A stretch of 64,000 bases of DNA from Micrasema longulum (taxonomy: Eukaryota > Arthropoda > Insecta > Trichoptera > Brachycentridae): assembly GCA_022494885.1 (NCBI GenBank), contig JAGVSM010002993.1:1-64000 (forward strand). The letters are read 5' to 3'. The position numbers were made by a program, and so were the translations under genes. The notes beneath the pieces are model-generated. The model was given only the letters and a program-made list of their open reading frames with translations. It was not told the origin of the DNA and did no database searches. Below are positions 32,815-44,030 of this stretch, piece after piece (the stretch's first letter is position 1; each line of letters starts with the position of its first letter).

Positions 32815-33000
32815 TGAAACAGATCTGTGATACATTTTTGAGAAGGGAATATGCATTTACTGACATGACGCGTCTTTAACTGGTTAAATGGCCACTTTAC
32901 ACACATAAGTATATACCATTCCGCCTATTTTTGAACTTTCAGGTCAATTTCATCAACTCCTCCATGTGTTGAACTTTTAAAAGTAAAACATTATCGAAGT
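32815..33000 (+). repeat. Family A repeat, diverged partial copy
   Basis: TTTGAGAAGGGAATATGC, AATGGCCACTTTACACACAT, ATACCATTCCGCCTATTTTT and ATCAACTCCTCCATGTGTTG follow the family A order with many changes. Confidence 0.65.
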
Positions 33001-33440
33001 ATGTTTGTAGTATTTAAGTTAGGTACCTGCATTTAAAATTGATTTTTTTATTTCGTTTTTAAATTTTTAAATATATTGTTTCAGGTAAGGATCCAAGCTA
33101 CCCGTTGGGATAATTTTTATTAATCTGAAATCTCCCACACAAGGTAACAAATAATATTATACTTATAAATCAGATAATATTTTACTTTCTATTATTGTAT
33201 ACATGTTTAAGCAAAATTGAGAATTAGTTATTTATGTTAATGTTGTAATTCAGATCTTTCTCTTCATTCTCGGGTCAATAAAACAGTAAGTGCTGGTTTC
33301 TTCCATCTCCGACTAAGCTCTCGTAAATGCTTATGTCGTTTCGCGAGATTACTGTATTGAAATATACACAAATCTCCCAAAACATCAAACTTATAAACTT
33401 TAATTTGTTTTCAATGCAGCAACCAGGCTTATTACGGGAG
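33001..33440. other. No gene recognised
   Basis: AT-rich with a short minus-strand frame (33275-33457) of unknown nature. Confidence 0.35.
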
Positions 33441-33444
33441 TAAA

Positions 33445-33950
33445 AAAATATTCTCACATCTCACATCTTCGAAATTTGCACTGGTTAAGAAGCCCAGAGT
33501 GTATAAAATACAAATTTTGCTGGACAGTATTCAAATCCTTTCATTAAATGGCTCCAAGATACCTATCGGACCTTTATATTAGGAAAAATACATGTAAAAT
33601 AAAATCTACATTTAGGTCAGCATTTGATTTAGAAAGTGGAAAACTTGTCAAAATCCGGCGCTCCCCAAACACTAGATTCAGAGATCGTGCTTTTGCCGCT
33701 GCCGGCCCCTCTGCCTGAAACCAATTGCTTTTAAACTAACAAATCATTGTCAGTCCTAGTCAGCTCAAATCCCAACTAAATCTCACTTCTTTAGATTATC
33801 ATTCCCTCAATTTTAAACCAGAAAATATAATATGTCACTTTAGTTTAGTAAGAATGTAAGTTTAAGTTAACAATTGTAAAGCATCTTTGAGGTGATTAAC
33901 AAAAATGGCGCTGTATAAATCAGCCAAATATTATTATTATTAACTTTTTG
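33445..33950 (+). pseudogene. CR1/L2-like LINE 3' end with (ATT) tail
   Basis: Across frameshifts the plus strand encodes MAPRYLSDLY, KLVKIRRSPNTRFRDRAFAA and AGPSA.NQLL: the AP.YL.DL...R......TR..DRAF..A.P..WN.LP C-terminus of CR1/L2-type LINE proteins. The 3' UTR has AATTGTAAAGCATCTTTGAG, then GGCGCTGTATAAATCAGCC and ends in ATTATTATT. The TTGTAAAGCGC...GCGCTATATAAAT..ATTATT ending is the hallmark of this LINE group. Stops and a lost W show it is inactive. Confidence 0.85.
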
Positions 33951-34730
33951 GAGGCGGTGCTGTAACATCGTATTACATGAAGCAAATCACAGAAAATTCT
34001 GAAGTTTAGACATTTGGAAAAAAAAACTGACTCACAGTTTTAAATTCCTTTTTCGTTATATAATTTAGGCCTGTTGACACAAAATAAAGAAAATAAATAC
34101 ACCTGTCATTTTACTAGCATTCACTCATGCTTACTGCCAATAACCGACTGATTAGACGAATGAGAAAAACACAGACGACTGATGTTTTCCTTGTCGTATC
34201 CATGGTACATGTATGTATCTATCGTGCTATCTGGGTACTGTTGTCTCTTACACACAAACATCGGCCATAAAAAAGCATCTCTGCATTCCTTTAACAGATT
34301 TATTGTTGTATTAGCATCACTTTTATGCATTTAATTACTGTATATTTAATTCCTTTTTTTATTGAAATACTGCTTGTTTATACAAATTTTCCTCTCAAAT
34401 CCGGTGAAAAAATGTCAATTTTAAGATAACAAAAAATAAACCTTTGTTATTTGGAAAATAAACGTAATATATCAAGTCTTGTATCTTGTGTAGACTATTT
34501 TTACATCACAGCTACACAAGAGTTAAATAAAACCAAAATCCGATACCTGTGTTTTTGACTCGATGACTACTCACAGTTATTGATACGATTGACCATAGGT
34601 AAATAAGATAATTGAATGAATATTATCTCATCTCATGTTATAGAAGTTAGCATTTGTCTCCATGCTTGAGGTTTATCGTCAATTTAACGTTAGATTAACA
34701 TATTCTAATAACTGGTTTGATGGTGATTTT
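33951..34730. other. No element recognised; contains one unexplained open frame
   Basis: On the minus strand 34330-34121 is open for 69 codons with balanced composition (NLLKECRDAFLWPMFVCKRQ). It matches no family I know and lacks clear splice signals. The rest is AT-rich. Confidence 0.3.
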
Positions 34731-34734
34731 ACGA

Positions 34735-34800
34735 TACAATATTCCGTAGTTTTTGGGATAGAACCTGAAGCATTAGACTGATCATGTACAAGTGCTGTAC
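34735..34800 (+). mobile_element. SINE1 body fragment
   Basis: AATATTCCGTAGTTTTTGGG then ATAGAACCTGAAGCATTAGA and CTGATCATG parallels the SINE1 body segment with the ACTGGTACCTAAAGC...GATCA order, strongly diverged. Confidence 0.45.
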
Positions 34801-34999
34801 CATATGCATCTTCTGAAACGGACATGGACAATTAAGATGACTATCTTAATTACAGTGATTATTTGGTTAATTTTACCTTAAATTCGCCTTTGAAAAATCA
34901 CTTATATTTTAAATCAAAAAATATTTGTTTTCTTCCCGAAAATTTCAGTTTTAAGGGAGTTTCTTTTAGATATAAATAACAATGTTAGGTAATAGGAAA

Positions 35000-35575
35000 C
35001 AGTTTGTTAAATAACGGGGTTCAAATTTCGGACCTCTAAATCTTGAGTCATATTCTCACATTTCACAACAACTTCGAAATTTGCACTGGTGAAAAAACCC
35101 AGATAAAATTAAACATAAACTTTGCTGTGCAGTATTCGAATTCCGTCATGAAATGGCTCCAGGATACCTTTTAGAGTTCTGTATGAGGAAACATTTTAAA
35201 GAATATCTACTCCTTAGGTCATCATATGATTCAGTCAGAAGAAAACTTGTCAAAATTCGGCGCTGCCCAAACACTAGATTCGGAGATCTTACTTTTGCCG
35301 TTGCCGATGCCTCTGCCTGGAACCAATTATTGCCTTCACACTTACAAATCATCGACAATCCCAGTTAGTTCAAATCCCAACTAAAGTCTCACAATTTTTT
35401 TAATCATACCCTTAATTTAAAAATGAGAAAATATAATATGTAGTGTTAGCTTAGTAAAAGTGTACGTTTAAAATTGTAAAGCGCCCTTGAGATAATTTCT
35501 CACAAAAAAAACTATGTATAAATCAGCCAAGTATTATTATCATAACTAATTCTGGGACCATAACCCGTCTAAATA
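35000..35575 (-). mobile_element. SINE3 remnant split by a CR1/L2-like LINE
   Basis: At 35010-35047 the minus-strand SINE3 head words appear (GGGGTTCAAATTTCGGACCT then CTAAATCTTGAGTC). The last SINE3 head words (TTCTGGGACCATAACCCG) appear only at 35553-35570. The ~500 bp between them are a CR1/L2-like LINE end. Confidence 0.55.
35048..35548 (+). pseudogene. CR1/L2-like LINE 3' end, second copy
   Basis: An uninterrupted 71-codon frame reads MAPGYLLEF, RRKLVKIRRCPNTRFGDLTF, AVADASAWNQLLPSHLQII: the same C-terminus as at 33445 but better kept, with SAWNQLLPSHL intact. The 3' UTR has AAATTGTAAAGCGCCCTTGA and ends in TATTATTATCATAAC. The coding part starts mid-domain, so the copy is 5'-truncated. 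Confidence 0.85.
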
Positions 35576-36235
35576 AATCAAATTCACATAACCCCGGGAA
35601 TTAAATCCAAAACCCTCGTGAGTGAAAAAATATTCTAGACATTACACCACATAATACATTTTTTTATTAAAAAAAACTGTAATTAAAATATTTTCTTGTA
35701 GTATTATAATACAAGTACGGACATTAGCAGAACTGAAAGTAATATTACTAGGAAAATATCGTGAAATAGTTTTCTTCGTGACTGATTGTAAATACTAATG
35801 TTTCATATTTCCTAATATGAAATACTTAATATTTAATTTATTAGCAAATTGTAAGAAAACAAATCTTGTACTGAATTGGAACTCGCGCTGTTTAATTGAA
35901 CATTGAGCTCGAATAATTTCCACGTGCCATACTTTACTACCACAATCGATGTGATTTATAAAAACTATATTGAATTTTACAGCGTTATTTGTGTAACATA
36001 AATATCACTCTAAATGTTTACCGTTATAAGAAATCTCGCATGTTTAGAATACTTAAATAACAAACAAATTTAGGTTTTAGTAATTAAGCCTTTAGGTATT
36101 ATTCATCTTTAATTACTGATTACAAAATTGAACGAAATATGCTATTTTTACAGACAAAAGTATTTTACTTATATTCACAAAAAAAAATCTCTGTGATTGC
36201 AGATCAATGCATTTTCACAAAATTTAGAAGCCAAT
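35576..36235. other. No gene recognised
   Basis: AT-rich. The words CCCCGGGAATTAAATCC near 35602 recall a minus-strand tRNA-like head but lack a partner box. Confidence 0.35.
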
Positions 36236-36237
36236 AT

Positions 36238-36870
36238 TTTTTTTTATTTTTTTATTTATTGAGGATATTAACAGTAATACATTTAAAAAAAATATAACAA
36301 ATTAAATATACAGAGAATAAAACCAATGACAGATATCCACAGAAATACATTAAATACACGTACAATACATACTAGTGTGTTTGTGTGAGTGTAAGTTTGT
36401 CAGAGGGTGAGTGAGTTCTGTTATATTGGAATGAGAGTGAATATGTGTGTTAATATTATTGCACAAGTGTTGAAAATATAAATATAGACAAAATATTCAG
36501 AATTAGATATAAAACAAGACTAGAAACTAAATATAAGACAAAAAAAATTGTTTTAAGACGCGCATTTTAAATGCATTTTTTTACAATTAAATGGATCGAT
36601 AAGAAGAAAGTTTCACTAGCAATGTTCACTAGCAAAACGTATAAGTAAAGAGTTCTGGGCATAGTTTGTACGAATTGCTGGTACATAAAATAGGGAGCTC
36701 GACGTGCGGCGAGTGCGGTAGCCAGGGATATTTAATAATAACTCCGAAATAAGAGCCGGACTATCACGGCGTCCACTGAGTATGTCATGTAGGACCCCCA
36801 TGTCTAATAGTAGACGGCATGCAAAGCCCTTTAAATGTGCTTATCAAAACATTAGCACGTAACAATGACG
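36238..36870 (-). pseudogene. LINE ORF2 C-terminus with 3' UTR and poly-A
   Basis: The minus strand reads GVLHDILSGRRDSPALISEL, then NIPGYRTRR and LFYVPAIRTNYAQNSLLIRF. The L.GR.DSPALLSEL.FN.P.Y.TR...LFYVP..RTNY..NSPL.R block is a LINE C-terminus related to, but distinct from, that at 26284. The 3' UTR runs to a T run at 36238-36258, which is the poly-A tail on this strand. The RT domain is missing. Confidence 0.8.
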
Positions 36871-36959
36871 ACAAAGAATCCCTAATTAATAATTTAATAC
36901 GTAAAAAATAAAAACAAAAAATACAATGTTTCAATCATGTGCAGGACTTACATCTATCG

Positions 36960-37730
36960 ATAATAATAAGAATAAAAAGTGGGAAAATTAAATTATATTG
37001 GAAATACTTGCAATAAAATAAAACAATTGTTGCAAACAATAATCTTTTGGTTTCGTTTTATAATGAAAAATCATTGGGCTAAACATTTATTGATAGTTAA
37101 GATCAGGTCAACAAATTTGAAAAAGGAGGAATATATTAATTTATATTTACTTGTCCTGGTTCATATATAGGACAAAGTGGGAGAGCAATTAAATAAAGAT
37201 TGTAATAACATTTAGCTTCACATAGATTAAATAACGATATATCAAACTACGCATCACATTCAAATAATTTAAAACGTAATTTTGATGAATCAAAAGACAC
37301 AAACAATTTACATAAAGAACATAAAGGTCCAAAGTTTGATAGACTAGAAATTGAAGAAATAAATAGTAAAAAAAAATTAGCGATTTTAATAAATCAGTAA
37401 ACAGAATTTCAAAAAATTCTCTTATTAGTCCCCTTAGTTGGACCCAGTACATTTTAATAAAACAAAAAAAGTTTTTCATAGAATAGAATCCTCTCTTATA
37501 GTACACTACCAATACATGTTTCAAAAATTTGTCCCACTCTGTTCCATTAAAATATTGCATATTGTATCTCTCTCACCTTCCTTTTAAATGTACCTACACT
37601 TAAGATGATATTTCGTTTTATTTCAATTATCCTTACACTTTTTAATATTCACCAGTCTAAAGATGCCCATTAGAAGGTAAAAACGTTGGTTGGTTAAACA
37701 AATAAGTGGAAGTGTACGAAGTATTTAAAA
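36960..37730 (+). pseudogene. Penelope-like element, connector and GIY-YIG endonuclease remnant with 3' terminus
   Basis: The plus strand reads GKLNYIGNTCNKIKQLLQ (the YIGN.S.KIKRLL block after the RT thumb). After frame changes it reads CPGSYIGQSGRAIK at 37152-37193, the GIY-YIG-type nuclease core (Y-I-G-Q.GR). Next comes HLASHRLNNDISNYASH, NFDESKDTNNLHKEHKGPKF and DRLEIEEIN, which is the usual order in Penelope-like elements. A terminal motif CTAAAGATGCCC...AAAAACGTTGG lies at 37657-37690. Stops (for example right after RAIK) and frame changes show it is dead; the RT domain is absent. Confidence 0.85.
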
Positions 37731-39575
37731 TTAAAAACATATTTGAAAATATAAGTTATAACATCATTCTTTACAAAAGTTGAAAATAAAAGTTCATAAA
37801 AACCCAATCAAAAAGATACAATAGAAATAATTTAAATGTGCGCGATTTAGTTGTTACAAAGTGCTAATTAATATTTGAGTGCTAATTAATATTTGAATGA
37901 AGTATAATTCATAATATCCAAAATAACCAAAACAATTATAATACACACACATATTCATACAAATGAACAAACACATAAAAGTACATTCATCAATATAATA
38001 ATTAAGTAACACAGGAGTGACTTATTTTAAACAAACTTACGAATTGAATGTGTCCAAAAAGAGTAATAAATATTCACATGGTACATGATCAGTAGGATTG
38101 TCCTTTATTCAATAAACAAAAATGAGACCAGGAAAAATAAGATTTGTAAATCCAGGACTAAACTTTTAAACGCTTTATTTCAGGAAATAAAAAACAAGAA
38201 ATGTTGTTTTTTACCCTCAAAGCAAAAAAGCACTTTTCAAGAAAAAAAACCAGTGAATGACGTTGGTACTAAATACATAATAATAATGAATGAATTGTTT
38301 TATGTTATAATATTTTCTCAAGATTTTACGTACAATTTTTTCATCGAGGATTTTTTTTTTATAAAAATGAATACAAATCACGAGTTCGTATTTTTGTAAT
38401 GTCGAATATTTTAAAATACTTTACCCTGAAAAAGGATTTCAAAAAAAATTCAAGCGTTGTTCGTCTGAACTTATCCTTTTTAATACAAAATGAAATCGCA
38501 ATTTACTGCCAGAATTATTTAAGTCACTTAAAACTTGTTATTTCTTTTATGCAAAGTAATTCCGTTCGCTACATCTCCCAGTACTTCCGCCTTTCCAATA
38601 CAATTCTCTTTCCCAAATATTTCGTTATAAATTCAGAAGGAGAACCTCTCGACTGGATTTCAATGTTTATGAAATCGTCTCACGATTTCCCCATGAATCA
38701 TTAGGCAATACAAGTTTTCCAGTGTAATTATTCTCTTCGAGTCAATATAACACCGCTTTGGCCCTCAGCCAGACTGAGGATGCTGAAATTATTATTTTAC
38801 GAAGCCCGATACGGAACGAAAATTCTTACGAAATGTAAATATATTAACATAATTTATGGAAATCCTTAAAAACGTGCATACATTGTTTTCCAAATACTCT
38901 CACGCGCTTCAATGAAGTTATCATTTAAATTATTTCATCTTCTGAACTGTTTTTTTTTATAAAAATACGTAACCCAAAGCGGCTTTTTGCAAATTATATT
39001 TGCAAATAACCTGCAGGATCATCGGTTGCAAAATAACAGAAAAAATGACAATCTCCTTTTGCCTAGCACCTTTTTTGCTTGGGAAGTCCTAGTACAAAAC
39101 TCAGAATTACTAAATCTGGCGGCTGACTACTTTTTACTTATAAGATTTCTTTCAGGAATTCGATATAAATATAATTATTTCGGTCATTTGAGAAACCTTA
39201 TTAATCAGTTTTTGGCAGACGTGACCTTGACTCAAAACGCACTTTATTCCGTTAATAAACCAATGTTTTATAACAAAAATAAACTTTAACTATAGCTAAA
39301 ATCAGGGACCTTTTTTATTCAAGTTATTAAACATTTATACATTACATTAAAAAAATATATTTTTAAATATTATTTCTGTTCAGTTCTGAAAAATTCACCT
39401 TGATTGACTAATGTGGTTTCTCTCATGACCAATTCAATTATGTAGCTTGAAAATATTCTTAAAGCTTAAAATGTCAATTTTTTGTAATTTTTTAGTACCC
39501 TAAGACTCTGGTCGTGAATCCTACTATAATGCCAACAAAGTCTTGTTGATCATAAACATAATCAAGCCTGTTCAT
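37731..39575. other. No gene recognised; two unexplained plus-strand frames
   Basis: A perfect 18-bp tandem duplication (GTGCTAATTAATATTTGA twice) is at about 37860-37895. Plus-strand frames at 38085-38399, 38399-38704 and 38987-39289 are about 100 codons each but carry no motif I recognise. The area 38560-38830 is GC-richer and could be conserved non-coding DNA. Confidence 0.35.
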
Positions 39576-39579
39576 AATT

Positions 39580-39835
39580 CATCATCATTCCCTTTTTGCA
39601 CATAATGATGCATACGACCCTGCATTTATATACAATTGCAGCGTATCTTGATATTTTTTTATTCATGAAGGTAAGATAATAAGTCTTACGTTTCGGGTAC
39701 CAGTCCAGGGACTATGAAATATATTTGTTTAAAAACACTCTATTAAATCAATATTTCATAGCAACCATGTCGGGAATCGAACCTGAGACGTCTTGCATGA
39801 TAGGCAAATGCGCTGACCATTAAACCACGAGGTAG
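39580..39835 (-). mobile_element. SINE1, full-length copy
   Basis: From the tail (TCATCATCATTCCC) through AAGGTAAGATAATAAGTCTT, GGTACCAGTCCAGGGACTAT and CATGTCGGGAATCGAACCTG to the head end TAGGCAAATGCGCTGACC then ATTAAACCACGAGG. The B box is well kept (GGTTCGATTCC on the minus strand). It ends a few bases before the RTE-like copy. Confidence 0.9.
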
Positions 39836-39839
39836 ACAT

Positions 39840-40850
39840 AATAAGAGTTAATGGGGGATTTACATCTTGGTTTGCGATCTCAAAAGGCGTGAAACAGGGA
39901 CGTGTAATGTCACCATGGTTGTTTAATCTATACATGGACAACTGTATGAAAGAGACAGAATGTATGGGTATTGGAGCAAAAATGGATAATTTTTCAGTGA
40001 GCTGCTTGTTGTATGCTGATGATGCAGTTCTGTTAGCAAGCAGCAAGGTTGATTTGCAGCAAATAGTCTCTAGAATGTATGATGTGTGTCTGGAGAGCGA
40101 ATTGGCTAAGAACGAAAGTAACTCAAAAGTGATGGTATTTGAAAGAGATAGTGAGGTTACTGACTGCACCATAAATGTAAACAATGAATGTCTCGAGCAA
40201 GTAGAAGAATTTTTGTATCTTGGAAGCATGTTTTTATGAGATAGAAGAGTAGAAAAAGATACGAGAACTAAATGAACGGAGCACTAAGCACAGTAATTTC
40301 TAATAAAAATATGTCAATCGAAGCTAAACTGGCAGTGCACAACGGAGTTTTAGTCCCAACACTTATGTATGTAAGTGAAACATGGAACTGGCAGAGGAAG
40401 GATGAAAGCCGAGCGAACGCGGTTGAAATGCGATCTCTTAGACGAATGTGTGGGAAATCAATGTAAGACAGGGTTACGAATGATGAAATCAGGCGAGAGT
40501 GTAAATCTGAGTCAAGTATAATTAATAAGATTTAGAAAGGGTCTCTGAGATGGTTTGGTCACGTAGAACAAATGGACGACGAAAGAATCTTAAAAAAAGT
40601 ATATATGGCAAAAATGAACGGCAACGTGAGACGGAGACGACCGAGGAAGACGTGGCATGATTATATAAACCAAAATCTTAAGTCTGGTCATGTCAAAAGC
40701 AGACAGAACCGAAGGGCATGTATGACAAGATGTATGAATGTGGAAGAGGCTAGGATTGTATGCCAGGATAGACGTGGGTGGCGGTCCATTCTCTCTGCCT
40801 ACCCCTACGGGTAAATGGCGTGATGGTAGTAGTAGACATAGTGAAAATAC
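39840..40850 (+). pseudogene. RTE-like LINE, best preserved copy (RT palm to 3' end)
   Basis: Plus strand, in order: GVKQGRVMSPWLFNLYMDN (RT motif B), CLLYADDAVLLASS with the catalytic YADD (40013-40024), SELAKNESNSKVMVF, a YLGSMF segment, VLVPTLMYVSETWNWQRKD, RSLRRMCGKSM, a GSLRWFGHVEQMD block, and RRPRKTWHDYI...SILSAYPYG at the end. This is the ORF2 C-terminal half often annotated in insects as endonuclease-reverse transcriptase. Stops fall at about 40237, 40464 and 40536, with a small deletion near 40270. The 3' end (GGGTAAATGGCGTGATGG then TAGTAGTAG) is shared with other copies. Endonuclease and early RT are absent. Confidence 0.9.
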
Positions 40851-42084
40851 GATGAAAAAAGGATATAAACATACAGTAGGAAAAAACATTAACACGTACA
40901 TTTTTAACCTTCGGGGTGCACACATTGGTGTCAGAGTAATATATTAATTGTGGCAGCATAACTTTCTGATTTAAATTGGGTACCAAGAAGCAAAAATAAA
41001 TGAGTAGAAGATACAAGTAATTTTCTTTTAATGAACAGGTAAGGATTTGTTTTTTACTTTATGTTAAAAATGCATTGAACGAAGGAACAGTGCGCGTTCG
41101 CCGTAGAGACATACATTTTAAACGGACACTCAATCACGCCACGCAGCTAACATTCCGCGCTCACTTCACTTCATTATCACTTCAATATCACTTCATTAAA
41201 ACAATAGAAAATCTTTTTTCATTTTTATTTGATTACTTTTAAAATTCAATTTGTTTCAAAAATGTATTCATTTAAAATTCCTTACATAAAGAAATATAAT
41301 ACAAAAGAAAGCTTTTTTTATGTTTGTGCACCCTGTATCTTTCGTTTTCAGTTGGTGCTTTTATCAAAAAGCTTATGTCGGTACTAGCCAATAAAAAGTT
41401 TAAATGGTATGAGAATCATTTGTTTTATTGACGTCAAACTGTGTATTGTACTTTACTTCAGCGAGATTTATTATACACAGCACAATTTCCCCGTCTGTAT
41501 TTTCGACCCGACACCTCTTCTCTTGATTTACAACATACCAAAAGCTCGAAATACAAAGGCTTATTTATTTATTTGATTATTCGATTGTGAATCAGTTGGT
41601 GTGGTTGCTTATTTTAAAACTCATAGTCAAAATCAAATAACTTAATTATGAAATTCAATATTTTTTCCCATATTAAATGAATACTAAGAAATTCGAATCT
41701 ACCTCATTTCGATCTTTTTTTATTATTTATTATTTACATCCAATATTACATTTTTATAATTTTTTAAAAAATTAATTTTATTTTTTTCAGGACGTGAGTT
41801 ACCGACAAGCCAATAAATATGGCTTGTCGGTAAAGATTCTTTACATTAAAACATATGTTAACACTACATAGTTGCATAATAATAATTATTACTAACTAAG
41901 GAGCGAAAAAAATTTATGTTTTCAAATAATATTTAGAAAAATGTAAAAAAAAGCAAAAAATAACTAAATGATATCGCAATTATAAGATAAAAAATAAATA
42001 CAAAACCGGAGTACCAAAATTTAAAACAGAAGTGTGTACATATTAAATAGGCACAAAGCATTTTATTAAAAACATTATTTCTGA
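40851..42084. other. No gene recognised; short tandem repeat and hairpin
   Basis: 41090-41210 is GC-richer and includes three TCACTTCA-type units (41155-41200). A 14-bp perfect hairpin is annotated separately at 41799-41833. The remainder is AT-rich. Confidence 0.4.
41799..41833. repeat. Perfect 14-bp hairpin
   Basis: TTACCGACAAGCCA (41799-41812) and TGGCTTGTCGGTAA (41820-41833) are exact reverse complements around the 7-nt loop ATAAATA. The GC-richer stem stands out from the AT-rich surroundings. Confidence 0.85.
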
Positions 42085-42420
42085 ACATATCTATATCTAT
42101 TTCCATATCCATATATATCTATATCTATATCTATATCTATATCTATATCTATATCTATATCTATATCTATATCTATATCTATATCTATATCTATATCTAT
42201 ATCTATATCTATATCTATATCTATATCTATATCTATATCTATATCTATATTCATATCCATATCTATATCTATATCTATATCTATATCTATATCTATATCT
42301 ATATCTATATCTATATCTATATCTATATCTATATCTATATCTATATCTATATCTATATCTATATCTATATCTATATCTATATCTATATCTATATCTATAT
42401 CCATATCTATATAAATATAT
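42085..42420. repeat. (ATATCT)n hexamer microsatellite, about 50 units
   Basis: ATATCT units run almost without interruption from about 42115 to 42412, with variant units (TTCATATCCATATCT) near 42249-42262 and a CCATATCT near 42400. Because 6 bp is two codons, the array leaves frames open on the minus strand that encode (DI)n and (YR)n; these are not genes. Flanking TA- and ACATAT-rich sequence continues to about 42510. Confidence 0.97.
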
Positions 42421-42510
42421 ACCCGTACATGCACACAAACATACATATATACACATATATACACATACATACATATGAACATATATATACACACATATAA
42501 ATATCCATGA

Positions 42511-43500
42511 TAATATCACATATTTATGATTCTGTTTTATATATATCTATATTTACAAATATTCAATTTTATTAATATATAAACTCCTGATCGAATGGCA
42601 TGTTGAAAGCATATTAATGTACAGGAAAATCATATTTGTTAAGCACATGTATCCCAGTTTTCAACTTTAAATGGCTTATTTTTTAAACAAATGCCAATTT
42701 TGATCACTAAAAGGCATTTTGTAGGCATTGATAAAGCTTAAAATCGGGAAAAGAGGACCTAAAATACTACCTATTTTAATATTTCTTATTTCAACATGCG
42801 ATCTTGATGGCGAAGTTAAAAGTAAATTGATACATAAATAAGTTAAGCCTTTAAATCAGGCGGAATTTTGAAGTAAAATCTCAAGTATCATACTCAGGGC
42901 TACATTTATGCAATATTTTACACCCCGCTACAGTCACTTAATGCTTAATATTTCACAAACACTACAAAACTCCGCGCAGATTGCCACCCAGTAGTGAAAT
43001 AACGATTATTAAAGTCTTTGAGCGAGTGGGGCATAAACTTTTTGATGTTCATCTAGGGAAGTAGTACAGGGTGGACATGAACACGTTAACACGTTTCATA
43101 TTCATCAATTACAATGAAAGCTACCACATAGTACTCTAAAGAGACATTTTTATTATTTTTCATATGCAATCAAACGTGTTTTTATCCCAAAGTTTATTTT
43201 TCATTTATTACCGCACATTCTTACGATTTATGCGGTTATAATCATTGTTCAAATTAAGAAAGGTGGTATCTTGCTGCAGTGTCCTGGGTAGCTAAGAATT
43301 TATTAGAAAAAAAACGTATTTAGTTATAAAGACCCAACCGTAATTTGCTAAATTGTTTAATTTTTTTTTATTAAGCCGTCGTCAACTACGGTTTTAACAT
43401 CAAAATACGTTTTTTAAATATTTTTTAATCAACTCAATTAATTCTCTATGTGCATCCATTTCTGACCAGGGCAAAGCGTTTGCAGAATTGTTGTTTGACT
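42511..43500. other. No gene recognised
   Basis: AT-rich spacer; no coding or repeat assignment. Confidence 0.4.
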
Positions 43501-43504
43501 TCTT

Positions 43505-44030
43505 AATTTAATGCAATAGAGAAAGAAAATATTTTTGAGAAGAAAATATGGAAGTTTAGACATTTTCTGGGGTTTTTTTACCGGAATTAATTATGGTTTC
43601 TCGACTGAATCTCAAATGGTATACTAAAAAAGTTCACGTTCTTAAAAAAAATATTTAGACATACTATAGTAATTTTAGTATGTCCAAACATTTGGGCATA
43701 GTCAAAACATTGTTGATTAAACTTACTTTTTTGTAAGAAGAAGTAAAAAATAAAACAAAAAATATTTTTAGGCATTGCCGTGTAAGTGAAATGGTTCAGC
43801 TGGATAAATCTCACCCACATAAATAATGGTTTCAGCTCTTAAACGTCACAAACATCAACAGATCAAAGAATTTAAGGGATTTAGATGTTCGAATGCGAGC
43901 AGAATGGTAAATGTGTAACAGTGTGTAAAATGGCCACTTAAACCAGCCAATGACAAGTCAGAAGCCCTGTAGATGCCTAGACTTCCAAATTACCTTCTCT
44001 AAAATGTTCTTTATCTGTGTTGTAATATGT
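43505..44030. repeat. Family A repeat, plus start and minus unit
   Basis: A short plus-strand start (TTGAGAAGAAAATATGGAAG, 43535-43560) is followed, after ~110 bp of unrelated sequence, by the end motif (GTCCAAACATTTGGGCATAG, about 43682). A minus-strand unit then runs to TAAAATGTTCTTTATCTGTG at 44010. The minus unit keeps most landmarks (CACCCACATAAATAATGG, GTGTGTAAAATGGCCACTTA, CCAGCCAATGACAAGTCA). Confidence 0.8.

Noticed and set aside
37189..37560. 123-codon minus-strand open frame
   Set aside because: It is antisense to the Penelope-like endonuclease remnant, which reads meaningfully on the plus strand.
39756..40229. 157-codon minus-strand open frame
   Set aside because: Antisense to the RTE-like reverse transcriptase and part of a SINE; a shadow frame.
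42075..42519. Two 140-residue open frames of (DI)n and (YR)n on the minus strand
   Set aside because: They are translations of the (ATATCT)n microsatellite, in which every frame stays open; no gene signal.
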